From the NCBI RefSeq assembly GCF_000699445.3, contig NC_067198.1, positions 23,447,536-23,511,535 on the forward strand: a DNA stretch of 64,000 bases. Reading direction: 5' to 3'. The notes under the pieces were generated by a model. The model was not told the origin of the DNA and did not search any database. It saw only the letters and a list, made by a program, of their open reading frames with translations. The position numbers and the translations under genes were made by a program. This document shows, piece after piece, positions 43,601-50,868 of the stretch (positions within the stretch are counted from its first letter, which is position 1; each line of letters begins with the position of its first letter). The stretch comes from Schistosoma haematobium (Eukaryota; Platyhelminthes; Trematoda; Strigeidida; Schistosomatidae).

Positions 43601-44018
43601 TGTTTAGGCTAGATTATTTAGTATAGATATCACACAAGTCCTAAAACACAAAGTTATCTTTCCGAAAAAAATAATATGTCTTACCACTTAAAAAAGTTTC
43701 CTCTGAGTTTTGTAAGTCGCGCTTTTCTCGTAAATTTAGAAATCGTGACAGTTTTTGATATTTGGAAGTTATCTCATCTTCAAATAAATCAAAGTGCTTA
43801 ATTGTTGGAAATTCTCCATAAACTTCAAAACTAATCTCTGGCACATGGATTGACTTTAGCAACTGCTTCTGTCGATGAGATACTCTTGGTTTGATTGGTA
43901 TTTCATAATTGTAAATTGTTTTATCTGTTACTGTTTCATTTAATATACATCCACATAATAACCCAATATAGAATATAATCTTGGGGACACCAAATGTGAA
44001 TAAATTCGTTCTTGTCAT
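211..44018 (-). CDS. Multi-SEA-domain, mucin-like secreted or surface protein (partial, 33 exons seen)
   Basis: Gene-level entry built by hand from splice sites. Exons in transcript order: 43685-44018, 42772-42890, 41298-41547, 38624-38794, 36477-36569, 34544-34653, 26165-26429, 23578-23697, 20995-21018, 19219-19248, 18387-18496, 16659-16914, 15944-16012, then 20 array exons. The first 13 total 1,951 nt (650 codons plus 1 nt) and join without a stop; the array adds 660 residues. Order of domains: signal peptide, SEA1 (about residues 112-234), Ser/Thr linker, SEA2 (323-447), linker with two microexons, SEA3 (506-627), Thr-rich exon, Thr/Glu repeats. All introns outside the SEA-internal splits are phase 1. 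SEA domains are usual in heavily glycosylated surface or secreted proteins. The 3' end, any membrane anchor and the stop codon lie left of position 1. I do not recognise a named orthologue. The exon chain is inference from sequence; no transcript is available here. Confidence 0.85.
10901..10999 (-). CDS. Array exon with a shared silent variant
   Basis: At position 10,950 the plus strand has T instead of C, changing Thr ACG to ACA. The neighbouring exon 11,666-11,764 has the same change at 11,715. The two units also share intron variants (cctaaccaaac), which marks a local duplication or conversion tract. Confidence 0.85.
14716..14814 (-). CDS. First array exon in transcript order (edge copy)
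   Basis: Its first base is G instead of C, next to the acceptor (ttgtag then GTGAGACC). The joined codon after exon 13 becomes GGT (Gly) instead of GCT (Ala). The change also creates GTGAG at the exon start, a donor-like word directly after the acceptor. Being at the array edge it escapes the sequence sharing seen among inner copies. Confidence 0.84.
14901..15943. other. Intron between exon 13 and the array
   Basis: Single-copy sequence. From about 14,940 to 15,350 the plus strand is strongly T-rich (A-rich in the transcript). I found no exon with matching phase, and no repeat. Confidence 0.6.
15944..16012 (-). CDS. Exon 13: Thr-rich exon leading into the array
   Basis: 69 nt (23 codons), phase 1-1, acceptor tgtattttcag and donor gtaagtaag. 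Residues 628-650, [11 protein letters not shown] in the middle. Its A-T-T-E-V and T-E-S segments resemble A-T-E-V-M-L-T-E-S of the array repeat, so it may be a diverged founder or relative of the repeat exon. It links SEA3 in frame to the first array exon. Confidence 0.84.
16659..16914 (-). CDS. Exon 12: second half of SEA domain 3
   Basis: 256 nt, phase 0 to 1, acceptor caaaatcttcaag and donor gtgagtgc. Residues 543-627, starting L-L-D-S-I-Y-S. C560 lies 20 residues after C540. G-F-S-R-G-S-V-V-G (564-572) is the best match of the three to the cleaving SEA motif G/SVVV, though the last Val is Gly. N-C-T, N-T-S and N-F-S are possible N-glycosylation sites. A 480-nt open frame on the other strand here is a shadow. 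Confidence 0.88.
16915..18386. other. SEA3 internal intron
   Basis: Mostly AT-rich intron. The part from about 17,220 to 17,720 is richer in GC and has the feel of an old interspersed repeat, but I cannot name a family. No exon with phase 0 was found. Confidence 0.45.
18387..18496 (-). CDS. Exon 11: first half of SEA domain 3
   Basis: 110 nt, phase 1 to 0, donor gtaagttt. Residues 506-542. [17 protein letters not shown] (519-535) matches the SEA N-terminal pattern; C540 precedes the splice by two residues (I-C-N-L). The acceptor is a tandem ttttgtagcag: both AGs keep the frame and differ only by one Ala (A-V versus V). A stop-free false exon of 17 nt starting at an internal attcag was rejected because it would lose the domain. 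Confidence 0.85.
19219..19248 (-). CDS. Exon 10: 30-nt microexon
   Basis: 30 nt, phase 1-1, acceptor aaatgttttatag and donor gtaagtca. Adds [10 protein letters not shown] (residues 496-505) with an N-L-T glycosylation motif. The donor is a perfect consensus. Like exon 9 it could be included or skipped freely. Confidence 0.7.
20995..21018 (-). CDS. Exon 9: 24-nt microexon
   Basis: 24 nt, phase 1-1, acceptor tttatttttcag and donor gtatgttt. Adds G-D-V-S-P-Y-D-S (residues 488-495). Schistosome micro-exon genes are known for symmetric exons of this size. Support is the strong polypyrimidine tract, correct phase on both sides and position between exons 8 and 10; a 24-nt match could arise by chance, so confidence is lower than for the long exons. 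Confidence 0.68.
21300..21610 (-). pseudogene. Ser/Thr-rich coding-like fragment
   Basis: On the minus strand one frame reads [16 protein letters not shown], and after a frame change near 21,512 another frame continues with a long Ser/Thr-rich run ([18 protein letters not shown]) and stops near 21,310. A hydrophobic stretch follows in a third frame (around 21,190-21,250). It lies in the intron between exons 8 and 9. No clean phase 1 splice pair encloses it, though an acceptor-like ccaacag is present. It may be a decayed mucin exon or an alternative exon. Confidence 0.4.
22119..22318 (+). mobile_element. Truncated RTE non-LTR 3' end
   Basis: About 200 bp matching the last 200 bp of the element at 31.8-34.4 kb (G-R-P-x-x-x-x-R-R-E coding part, the ctatgctcc block and gagtaagtaagtaag tail). 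It has an in-frame stop (aattga) and substitutions, so it is an old, 5'-truncated copy. Confidence 0.85.
22319..23577. other. Intron with microsatellites
   Basis: AT-rich intron. (TA)n at about 22,647-22,679 and (AAT)n at about 22,852-22,868. No exon seen. Confidence 0.7.
23578..23697 (-). CDS. Exon 8: Ser/Thr-rich linker
   Basis: 120 nt (40 codons), phase 1-1, acceptor acattgtttag and donor gttagtca. Residues 448-487. Acidic and Ser-rich (S-S-E-T-S-S-S-S-D) with a Ser/Thr tail (V-Y-S-T-S-T). The joined first codon is TTG. The donor is weaker than gtaagt but follows AACAAGTACAG, a good exon end. Confidence 0.78.
23698..26164. other. Intron between exons 7 and 8
   Basis: AT-rich, no repeat recognised. 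One weak candidate 21-nt phase 1-1 microexon at 24,168-24,188 (see findings). Confidence 0.5.
26165..26429 (-). CDS. Exon 7: second half of SEA domain 2
   Basis: 265 nt, phase 0 to 1, acceptor aaaactttcag. Residues 360-447, starting L-L-A-A-M. C376 is 19 residues after C357. F-R-K-G-S-I-D-V (381-388) is the SEA Gly-Ser motif with an Asp at the third position after Gly. I chose donor gtaagt just left of 26,165 because it ends in phase 1 like the other two SEA second-half exons. A second donor (aaag/gtaata near 26,141) lies downstream in an open frame and could give a longer form. Confidence 0.84.
27771..28050 (-). repeat. About 280-bp TG...CA repeat, copy 1
   Basis: Belongs to a family in this window also at 35,730-36,016, 48,867-49,145, 56,503-56,788, 57,776-58,051, 60,004-60,275 and 60,308-60,621. 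Members start close to TGTAGTG and end close to CACTACA, with an inner hairpin-like ctacttat...ataagtag near one end and a conserved cagtgggga block near the other. The TG...CA ends would suit a solo LTR; a short inverted-repeat element is the alternative. Family not identified. Confidence 0.7.
28990..29425. repeat. SINE-based large inverted repeat
   Basis: The left arm (about 28,990-29,190) and the right arm (about 29,255-29,425) are inverted copies: a 3' tail segment (aaattaaggcaat, tgcacatat, caatgggaagattc blocks) plus part of an Sm-alpha-like SINE. The centre holds the tRNA-like part (gactcgaaccc) and lies near 29,210. The arrangement would fold into a long hairpin in RNA. Confidence 0.8.
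29440..29635 (+). repeat. Sm-alpha-like SINE copy with degenerate hammerhead
   Basis: tRNA-like part with an A-box-like tagctaagtggataacg and B-box-like gggttcgagtatc, followed by the hammerhead part. The core reads TTGACGAG instead of CTGACGAG, so self-cleavage is probably lost, although GAAAC is kept. Confidence 0.8.
29641..31099. other. Intron sequence within SEA2
   Basis: AT-rich; no exon, tRNA or named repeat seen. Confidence 0.55.
31105..31445 (+). repeat. Second SINE-like repeat family
   Basis: GC-richer block with features shared with 37,080-37,560 and 46,770-46,975: a cgcttaac...agaccactrg segment, a gttaatgtctaac block and, here and at 37 kb, a gacacggattgg(a) block. These look tRNA-related but I cannot name the family. 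Confidence 0.6.
31768..34393 (+). mobile_element. RTE-type non-LTR retrotransposon, internally deleted
   Basis: Bounded by a perfect 15-bp target-site duplication, tactgtctagttaaa, at 31,753-31,767 and 34,394-34,408. Ends in a (GTAA)n tail (gtaagtaagtaag), a typical RTE feature. The first ~150 bp are non-coding and GC-rich, then the sequence enters the last third of an AP-endonuclease domain, so most of the endonuclease is missing. The exact duplication and the long open frame say the insertion is recent. It sits in the exon 6-7 intron, opposite to the gene's direction. Confidence 0.92.
31868..34384 (+). CDS. Endonuclease (C-terminal piece)-reverse transcriptase ORF
   Basis: Open for about 838 codons from a stop at 31,865 to the stop at 34,382-34,384; no ATG opens it (the first in-frame ATG is near 32,189). 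The N-terminal piece has N-Q-I-D-H-I and A-S-D-H-H-L-L-V, the last motifs of an APE-type endonuclease. RT motifs are intact: F-I-D-Y-E-K-A-F-D (A), [10 protein letters not shown] (B), F-A-D-D-L-A-L-L (C). The C-terminal region has L-L-Y-G-A-E-T-W and W-K-W-I-G-Y-T-L-R, common in RTE proteins. RT makes DNA from the element's RNA at a nicked target. Without the endonuclease N-terminus the product should not nick DNA itself. SR2-like by general resemblance; subfamily not certain. Confidence 0.9.
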   Translation, partial: LAKKTLTRKNYSNLLNSALGVRSSFRRERNENGERFANLCAFNKLVIGGTIFPHKHIHKTTWTSPDHSTRNQIDHICINKTFRRTIEDVRTKRGADIASDHHLLVAKMKLKLKKHWTTGQTVSQKFNTAFLQDTNKLNKFKIVLSNKFQAFHDLLNGEGTTVESNWKGIKEAITSTCHEVLGHKKHHHKEWITVDTLDKIQERRNKKAAINTSRTRAEKAKAQAEYTEVNKQVKRSIRTDKRKYVEDLATTAEKAAREGNMRQLYDTTKKLSGNRRKPERPVKSKEGKVITNIEEQQNRWVEHFKELLNRPAPLNPPNIEAAPTDLPINVGPPTIEEISMAIRQIKSGKAAGPDNIPAEALKADVAATARILHILFNKIWDEEQVPTDWKEGLLIKIPKKGDLSKCDNYRGITLLSIPGKVFNRVLLNRMKDCVDAQLRDQQAGFRKDRSCTDQIATLRIIVEQSIEWNSPLYINFIDYEKAFDSVDRTTLWKLLRHYGVPQKIVNIIQNSYDGLHCKIVHGGQLTKSFKVKTGVRQGCLLSPFLFLLVIDWIMKTSTSEGKRGIQWTSKMQLDDLDFADDLALLSQTQQQMQEKTNSVTAASAAIGLNIHTGKSRILRYNTKCTNPIKIDGEDLEDVKTFTYLGSIIDEQGGSDADVKARIGKARAAYLQLRNIWNSKQLSTNTNVRIFNTNVKTVLLYGAETWRTTKAIIQKIQVFINNCLRKILQIHWPDTISNNVLWERTNQIPVEEEIKKERWKWIGYTLRKAPNCVTRQALTWNPEGQRKRGRPKNTSRREMEIDMRKMNKNWMELEKKAQDRVGWRMLVGGLCSIMSNRRK
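34544..34653 (-). CDS. Exon 6: first half of SEA domain 2
   Basis: 110 nt, phase 1 to 0, acceptor ttctttttttaaag and donor gtaagtaa. Residues 323-359. Pattern [17 protein letters not shown] with C357 three residues before the splice, equivalent to exon 2 and exon 11 (which is also exactly 110 nt). N-F-T, N-S-S and N-T-T are possible N-glycosylation sites. The intron that follows is over 8 kb and holds an RTE element, SINEs and a TG...CA repeat. Confidence 0.85.
34905..35085 (+). repeat. Degenerate Sm-alpha-like SINE
   Basis: Shows CTGACGAG, a paired stem II and GAAAC of the hammerhead core near 35,020-35,050, but the segment forming the 5' side of stem I is deleted. Old copy in the exon 5-6 intron. 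Confidence 0.6.
35730..36016 (-). repeat. About 280-bp TG...CA repeat, copy 2
   Basis: Reads TGTGTGCTAC at the left and ends ttcactaca. No matching 5-bp duplication: attac on the left, gtgtg on the right. Confidence 0.7.
36477..36569 (-). CDS. Exon 5: Ser/Thr-rich linker
   Basis: 93 nt (31 codons), phase 1-1, acceptor aatttatttcag and donor gtaggttc. Residues 292-322, beginning V-N-F-S-S-D and ending T-T-T-Y-S-V. N-F-S is a possible N-glycosylation site. The last four exon bases and the first four intron bases are both GTAG-like, so a donor shifted by 4 nt exists, but only the chosen donor keeps phase 1 into exon 6. Confidence 0.8.
37080..37560. repeat. Inverted pair of the second SINE-like family
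   Basis: The left half (to about 37,350) carries ggtgttaatgtctaac and related blocks in one orientation. The right half (about 37,400-37,560) carries the reverse complement (ccgtgtcgagtg, cattaacatcag). The two form a diverged palindrome with its centre near 37,370. Confidence 0.6.
37561..38623. other. Intron between exons 4 and 5
   Basis: AT-rich apart from the repeat above; nothing else supported. Confidence 0.5.
38624..38794 (-). CDS. Exon 4: Ser/Thr-rich linker
   Basis: 171 nt (57 codons), phase 1-1, acceptor taaatttag and donor gtatgttt. Residues 235-291. It contains a five-Ser run followed by a Thr/Met-rich stretch ([11 protein letters not shown]), as expected of an O-glycosylated spacer, then a less biased tail ([18 protein letters not shown]). 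The TCA/ATC trinucleotide runs suggest the exon grew by replication slippage. Symmetric phase means it could be skipped without loss of frame. Confidence 0.82.
39338..40500 (-). pseudogene. Decayed protein-coding remnant, unidentified
   Basis: Three minus-strand frames in succession read like protein rather than noise: about 40,482-40,270 ([14 protein letters not shown]), about 40,210-40,020 ([16 protein letters not shown]) and about 40,041-39,338 ([16 protein letters not shown], then [11 protein letters not shown]). Stops and frame changes separate them and I see no introns, which suggests a processed or transposed copy of a host gene. The strand is the same as the SEA gene but the content does not belong to it. 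I do not recognise the parent. Confidence 0.45.
40501..41297. other. Intron sequence, nothing recognised
   Basis: AT-rich part of the exon 3-4 intron; no exon or repeat supported. Confidence 0.5.
41298..41547 (-). CDS. Exon 3: second half of SEA domain 1
   Basis: 250 nt, phase 0 to 1, acceptor aaaaaaatag and donor gtaagttt. Residues 152-234, starting L-L-Q-S-F. C169 lies 20 residues after C149 and could pair with it. F-T-K-G-S-I-I-L (174-181) matches the SEA strand-turn motif whose Gly-Ser bond is autocleaved in cleaving SEA domains; here the hydrophobic positions after Ser are kept. The rest alternates helix-like and strand-like segments and ends [13 protein letters not shown] solo LTR sits in the upstream intron. 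Cleavage competence is not established. Confidence 0.86.
41886..42400 (+). mobile_element. Solo LTR (515 bp) with 5-bp target duplication
   Basis: Begins TGTTATATCC, ends AGTTATAACA, so it has TG...CA ends and a short inverted TGTTAT/ATAACA pair. The 5-bp direct repeat gtttg occurs at 41,881-41,885 and 42,401-42,405. A TATA box (tatataa at 42,174-42,180) and an aataaa (near 42,366) on the plus strand fit U3-R-U5 in plus orientation. It lies in the exon 2-3 intron against the gene. A second, older copy is at 53,353-53,868. Family not assigned. Confidence 0.9.
42772..42890 (-). CDS. Exon 2: first half of SEA domain 1
   Basis: 119 nt, phase 1 to 0, between ctttttag and gtaagtaa. Residues 112-151. 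It carries the SEA N-terminal pattern W-D-D-x-L-x-D-x-x-S-x-x-Y-x-x-L (W129 to L144) and ends in Y-C-E-F, so C149 sits just before the splice. The same pattern and the same split position recur at 34,544-34,653 and 18,387-18,496, which strongly supports the call. Too short to be found as a standalone open frame. Confidence 0.85.
42891..43684. other. Intron 1
   Basis: AT-rich; no exon or repeat recognised. Confidence 0.55.
43685..44018 (-). CDS. Exon 1: signal peptide and N-terminal region
   Basis: Encodes residues 1-111 and ends in phase 1 at a gtaaga donor. The ATG is the first Met, followed by a hydrophobic stretch (about residues 11-26, [16 protein letters not shown]) typical of a signal peptide. 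N27-E-T is a possible N-glycosylation site. Residues 62-94 (ISFEVYG ... [13 protein letters not shown]) resemble the first strand and helix of a SEA domain without a matching second half. REKR at 97-100 fits a furin-type site (R-x-K-R). Only 6 nt upstream of the ATG is a candidate 3' splice site (tttttttggactatag), so a 5' UTR intron or spliced-leader addition is possible. The gaps to exon 2 and the phase agree with the rest of the gene. Confidence 0.82.
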
Positions 44019-44402
44019 TTTATGCTATAGTCCAAAAAAATATGAATAAATTCCAGACTATTATGTACTCTTAGTATCCAGTTAAGAGTCAGTGAAAAAA
44101 CTTCTATTCGAAAAAATCATCCGCCAAACTTTTTATTGCTGTTCAGTATTAAAATTTCCTGTTTTGACTACTCTAACTCAGTTATCTTTGATAATTGAAG
44201 GAACAAGCTGTGAATCTAGGTTTTAAATTCTCACTTCACAGTAGATAATTTAAATATAAATAAATGGCTTTTTGAAGTAACATGTCAATTAGGATATGAG
44301 CAAAAGGAATATGCTATTATCTACTCTAATAATCTCTAACAGTTATTAGTAACATACTTCAAAACTTAATTCATCAGTGATATTATACATTAGGAAAGTG
44401 AA

Positions 44403-44565
44403 ATATAGTGGCTAGCAGTGGAATCCAGGACGTGCCGTCCCTCCTATTTGGGACTCGTCAGCTGGATGTACCTGCATCTCAGAGTTAGTGTTCACTCTGA
44501 GACTCGAACCCAACACCGTTCGCTTCAAACGCCATCGCGTTATCCACTTAGCTACCGAGTTCTAA
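44403..44565 (-). repeat. Sm-alpha-like SINE, dead hammerhead
   Basis: Minus strand: tRNA-like A box (tagctaagtggataacgcg), B box (gggttcgagtc), then CTGACGAG. The GAAAC segment of the hammerhead core is replaced by a G-rich variant, so cleavage is not expected. It lies about 390 bp upstream of exon 1 of the SEA gene. Confidence 0.85.
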
Positions 44566-46764
44566 AAGTAAAATATACAACCGTAAAAGCAAATCACCAA
44601 TGAAAACGAAAATATTAATTCGCACAAAATATTTTAAGAAAAAAAATGCAGCCATTGAGAGTTCCTTCAATTACATCATTAGATGGTATATTCTAAGTAT
44701 CTGAATCAGATGAAAACATTGCTTTAGCTTTTGGAATAAAGATTTTCAACAGTTGTTTAAAAGTATCAGTTATCAAATTCATTGTGCATTCTAACAAATT
44801 CACTGTATTAAATTATGAATTTATCATGATCTGTAGTTAATCCAACCAAATATGACTAACATAAACTTGAAATATACAAATAAAATTAATACTACTTAAG
44901 GTTATATACTTAGACCCATCTAAACCAATTATTCTATTTAATATACACTAAGGTAAATAACCATTTCATACAGCGAATCAGTGAAACCACAGCTAAACTA
45001 TTTAAATAGAAATATATTTTGAATCTTTTAAAAGTCAGGAAATTTTACAATTACAGCTTCTATCTAAACATCATTTCTAAATTTAAACGCTTCTTTTTCT
45101 TAGATTAGATTCAATGGTGAAAATGTATCAGTTAATGGAGGCTTAAAGTTGTGTCATGATTTCACTTGACATTGTGATAATAGGAACAATAGAAATACAT
45201 TCCATGAAACGTTTTACAATATACATTTCAATATAATATTTAACTAATGATTAACTACAGAAAAGTACCAGGTAATACTGCATGACCTTTTAATAAAACG
45301 GTATTTTGGACGTATTAGAACCTAAAATAATCAGAAATATTCCTTTTTCTGTTGTATTATTTTATAAAACGATGATTCTTTACTTATATAGGAAGAAAGT
45401 AACCGCTGAAATGATAACAGTAGCTAAAACTGATTAAAAATTGAATTATTCTAACCATTTATTTCACTATAGTTCGACAATATTAGACAGTGTACACCTA
45501 TAACAATTTAGCTTTAATGAGAGCATGTTACTATAAACTAGTTAGGTTTCACCTTGATTATACTCAGAAAAATATAACTACACAAGTTGTAGTTATACAT
45601 TTTGATAAATGTTATGTAGTAACCAATTCCTTAAAGCAAACGATCTCTAAGTACTAACCAAAACAGTTTAAACATTTTTAGAACTAAAAAATAATTGTAC
45701 ATCATGTGATAAGGTCATGATTATTTAAAATGACCTTTATAGCTACGAATCAACTTGTCTGAAGATAGAACTTTGATACTGACCACTATCTGGTAAATCA
45801 TAGTATTCAAAACAACTTATGAATGTTACTTCAAAAAATATATATATTAACAGGTACGCGCACTGATCTGTTTGAAAATGACCTTTCCATCTTAGCTGAG
45901 CAAAGGAAAGGTAAAAATTATCACGTGGTGGAGACAGGACTTAAGTTTACCATAATAAAGCTTTTAAGGTTGTCCATCGTATTCCATCAAGTTTACCACA
46001 TAGTCCACGTGGTCGTCTTTTGCGTACTGCATAAGCTGTTGAATTCTTTATCTACAAACCTAACCTTTGTACTCAAAAGAAGTTTTTACAATCTCTCTCC
46101 TTATCTTGCAAATCCATATAGAAGCGCATTTTAGCTAAACTTTGGTTAACATCTTTCCTTTTATATAAAAATTCTTCATTTCATTCACCATACATTATCG
46201 ATCTATAGAAGAGTAATATTTCTCTCTGAAAAAACTAGACTTTGACAAGTCGCAAAGTTCTCAAAACAGTATTGTTCACAAAAAGACGAAGATACCGATG
46301 TTAATAAAAAAACAAAGACTTCTACCGGCATATGGTTGATATAACCAAGGTGACTGTACAAAAAACAGTTAGTCAAACATTAAAATGAAGTTCATTAAGA
46401 ACCAATGTGGTGTTGTTCCTTATCATCACACTACTTGTAATCATACACTTTTATATCACTTGTTTTTAATTTGTCATGTTTACTTGAAAGTATTTTTTCT
46501 CCCATTATCTACTTGAAGCTAAACTGGCGAAAAGATCACCTAGTAAAATTGACATGTGTTTAATGTAGATGATGACTGATGTTAAAAAAACTTGTCTAAC
46601 TTTTGGATCTAAAACAAGTTTATTCTTTAGTAATTTATCTGATTTTATTTAAAAATCAACAACAAATTGCGAAATACCACAATTGAACAATCAATCAGAA
46701 TGACTTATTTATTTTTTATCAGAAGGGGTTTTTGGATAGTATGGTAATTTCAGTAATTGAGTCA
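44566..46764. other. Intergenic, nothing supported
   Basis: AT-rich. The part from about 45,850 to 46,130 has a 312-nt plus-strand open frame and short protein-like runs on the minus strand (R-K-R-R-P-R-G-L-C-G-K-L), broken by stops; possible old remnant, not supported as a gene. Confidence 0.4.
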
Positions 46765-46975
46765 ATTGAAGCTAGACAACCATGGAAAACCTGGAAGCAC
46801 TGGACGGCCGCTTCGTCCTATTGTGGGACTCCTCAGCAGTGCGCATTCACGACCCCACCTTGAGAGATTCGAGCCCAAGACCTATCACTCTCGCGTGCGA
46901 GCGCTTAACCTCCAGACCACTGACCCGACATCCTACTGTGTTAATGTCTAACATCGAACAATCCACGAAATTGAG
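46765..46975 (+). repeat. Second SINE-like family, copy
   Basis: GC-richer block with tRNA-like word gagattcgagccc, gcgcttaacctccagaccactgac and gttaatgtctaac, matching 31.1 kb and 37.1 kb. Confidence 0.65.
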
Positions 46976-48866
46976 CGACACATCCACAAAGTGATTGGTA
47001 TCAAAAACTTCGCTGCAGTTACAACACAGTGATGTTAGCATACTTCTTTGAAAAAAGCATTCACATGATAATAAACTTTAATAGGCTAGCTACGACTTGG
47101 AAGGCTTAGAGTTAAAGGAGACATAACTCGTTGAGTTACATCATCCAGGTCATTAGAGTTATGTCCAGTGACTCATGATTAAGGTGAAAACTAAAGGCTT
47201 TACATTTGTTTTTCCCTAGGATTATGAATGTACACTTGTTAAGGGTCTCAAATTTTATTAATTTCTTCAAATTACTGAATATTATTCAGTTTGTACCAAT
47301 CTGCATCAGAGGCTATCTCTTTACCAAATGATTTTATTATATCGTAATAAACTACAAAATTTAACTTTACTGATTAGCTCAATAAAAATTATGGTTGTAA
47401 GTAAATGCTAAATTGACCTGCTGTATAATGTACTTTTAATAATTAAAACTATCATTTTTGCACCTTTACTGAAATGCAGAACCAAAGAGCATTAAACGAA
47501 AGTTACTTAATAAACCTTCCCTTGTTGACAAATTTAAGCCTAACTATGTCTAAAATGTTTAGACTCAATATCATTCTACTCATGTCCTTGACAAACCAAT
47601 AAGAGTACTAGTTCGAAATACATTCTAGCTATGGATAATAAGTAATAATAACGAATACAATTTTGGCAGTACTAGATATCAGTCACTAGTAGATAAATTG
47701 TGATAGCTCATTTCCGTTTAAACTTTCCTCTGATTATACTGATTGGAAAAACAATGTGAACTTTATGACTAAACAGTTTAGCCCAGAGAATATAAATTCA
47801 TCGAAAAAAATAGTGTGTGGAGTGTTTGTTATAAATCATGTTAATTTATAATGCTAGTTTTTTAGTTGTATGAAAGACTGAATGACAAGGAGAAATTAGA
47901 ATGGGGTTATTCACAAAAGCGAAGCTCACGCACATAATTATTGTCTTAGAAGTCTTATTAACATGCCAACGAATGTATGCAGTTGGGGCATTTATTTAAC
48001 GAATAAAATTGTAACCCATAGAGTGTCGTTCTATCGTATTCTGCCAGAATAATCAGTGCTCTCATTGTCTTTTTCATCTTTAATGATAAGTGAATTAGAA
48101 GCTGTAGTATGACTAAAGCCGAATTCCGTTATGAATCACACCTGAAAGCCTTTGAACTAACGGATTTAAATATTGTCTGGTTTCAGATTTAAATAGACAT
48201 GATGAACTAACAAAGGCTAGCTGAACTAAAATATAAGTTATCTCATAGTAGATAGTGACGAACTGATTACATACGTTCAACCTCCAGTTAATTCTAGCTA
48301 AAATAATCAAATACTTGTTTAACCTACCATAATATTTGAAGTACTTGATTATGAACTATAAGATGTCAATTTTCCTATGTGAGGATTACTGCGACAAAAA
48401 AAGTCGACATGTAAAATCTAGCCCAAGAAATCTACAACATAAAAAGCCAAGTTAAGCTAGATGCTAAATTATTAGTTATAACCCTTTACTTAAAATATAC
48501 AACAGTTAATCGTCGTAAACATATTCGAATAGACTAGACAACCCACTTTTAAAACTTTCTTATAGAAAATATAATTTATAATATCATAATTCTCCTAATT
48601 CAGCTTTTCATATGCAAAATGATTATTGAAGGAATTTAGCCAATAGTGTTAGTTTTCTTTTCTATCCTGTTAGACATTAAACTTTCTTATCTTTAAAAAT
48701 ACATTCATCATATAAGTTTTAAATAAAATATCAAATTCTATATTGATCATTTATTTGTATAAGTCATGATATTATCTAATTATTCACTACTCAGATCAAG
48801 ATTTATTCACAATAATGATAGTCAGTAATTTTTTCTCTATTTTCATCAGTTTACATAAGTACCACT
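46976..48866. other. Intergenic, nothing recognised
   Basis: AT-rich; no gene or clear repeat. Confidence 0.5.
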
Positions 48867-49145
48867 CTAGTGAACAGAACACGGGTGGGGACAATTGAAT
48901 GTATTTAACACAACATAACAGGACTTGTTAATAAAATATAACAATCATAAAGTAAATGCTTAATTTGCGAAATGTCCACCAATTGTCTCGAACTGACTCA
49001 GACTCCATTGTTCTTGCACTTTCATACAAATTGCATTCTATTTCCATTCTTTACTGTTCGATCCTCTTGTTTCTCTGCTGTCAGACCTTCTGTGCACGAC
49101 TAACATCATCTACTACTTATGTCAATATAAGTAGCACACACCACA
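48867..49145 (+). repeat. About 280-bp TG...CA repeat, copy 3
   Basis: Flanked by ccact on both sides (48,862-48,866 and 49,146-49,150), a possible 5-bp duplication, although the first two bases of the usual TG start are not seen. Confidence 0.65.
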
Positions 49146-50820
49146 CCACTTGTATTAAATGATAATAATGATAATGATGAATAATGATTATTTTGTTTAA
49201 ATCAATCAAATTATTCAAATAGTACAGTAATTAGTTAAGTTGTTTTGAATAAAGTATTGAGTAACTTGAAAATATATTAGATGATATAATTTTCAAAATG
49301 AAAATGATCAATATATTACACAAAATCTTTACAAATTTAAAGGAATATATAACGATTATCTACCAAATTATTAATAACTTATAATTAGATCCTTCAAAGT
49401 TTTTATAGTAGAGTATCATCATTGAAGTTGAGTTCCTTAGACCATTAAATCAAGAGTTTATGTAATTTGATAAGATTAATTAATAAATTTTAGTTTTGAT
49501 AGATGAATGATATCTTACTATCTGGATAGAATATATATGATTATGTTGATTTTATATTTACTTAAAAGTGATGAAAAGGAATACTTTGAAAAGTTTAAAA
49601 CTAATATGAAATCAATATCATTTCTATCTGTTATCAACTAAGCAACAAAATTATATAAAAAATATATTTAACATTTTTATTTATCAGTTCATTTTATTTT
49701 AAAATTCTATTGACAATATAAGTACTATGAACTTGCAGAAAAATATAAAACAATATAGTTAAATAATATGATAAACAAATTACATTCTTAAATTAGCATT
49801 ATTATATAACTTACTTAGAATACATTTGTTTCCAATCATGTAATGTATAAAATCCAATAAAATAATAATAATAATAGTAGCTATCAGATACTTTAGTGAA
49901 TTGATCAAACTATTGATAAATTCTGATTATTCTAATTTAGTCCAAAATCTAAGTGAGAAATAAATTTTTTTTTTAAAGTAATTTTTTTTTTCTTGAAAAT
50001 TATACCAACTAAATTAAACTCATAAAATAATAATTTTAATGAAAATTAGTAATAAAGAGAAATTATTTTTCATTACATAATAGTTGATTGGTTCATTTAT
50101 AATAAATAATTATTCATTTATGTCTAGAAATTGTATAATCAAAAATGAAATTGATGTATTTCTGTGTAGATATGCTTATGAGTATTCATGTCAAATTTTA
50201 ATTGTGTTTTTGTATATATGTGTGTGTGTTTGTACGAGAGAGAGAGAGACAGAGAGAGACAGAGACAGAAGGTTAGTGTGTTAAACAAAGTAAGATTGAG
50301 TCTATAAAGAAGTGATTTCAGACAAATATTGCACTTTCCATCTTAATGAATATAAATATATATAGTTATATAGGTTTTATTAAATTTTTTTTGATAAATT
50401 CAAATTCCAATCAAATCAAATCACAATTACAATGATAATAATAACAATGATAATATTTTTACAATCATTATAAAAATTTAGGACATTAAAATATACTTTT
50501 AACTATGAGTTAACCTATAAATTATTTCCATTGTTTATATCATTTTTATTACTAGTACAATTATCATAGATCATCTTCAATAAAATGATTCGATCACTTT
50601 TCATTGTCTATTAACCTTAAAAACTGATTGATTTGTTCTTTATGTTTGTTTATAGTTCATTCTTTGTTATGTTTTTTTTTGCAGTAAAAATGAAGTATTT
50701 ATTGAATAAAATTTGTTGGTTATTTAATATGTACCAAACGTTTTTCGTCTAGGTAATGTTTGAAATCATCGAACGTCTTTTTCTTTTTAATTGGATTCCT
50801 CCAAGAAGCTAAATTCAACA

Positions 50821-50868
<48 letters not shown>

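Noticed and set aside
44403..44565. Functional tRNA gene from A/B-box-like words
   Set aside because: The B-box and A-box words belong to a tRNA-derived SINE; no full cloverleaf with an acceptor stem is seen.
48956..49162. Small frames repeated at 27.7, 49.0, 56.6, 57.8 and 60.2 kb
   Set aside because: They are translations of the ~280-bp TG...CA repeat and are not conserved as protein.
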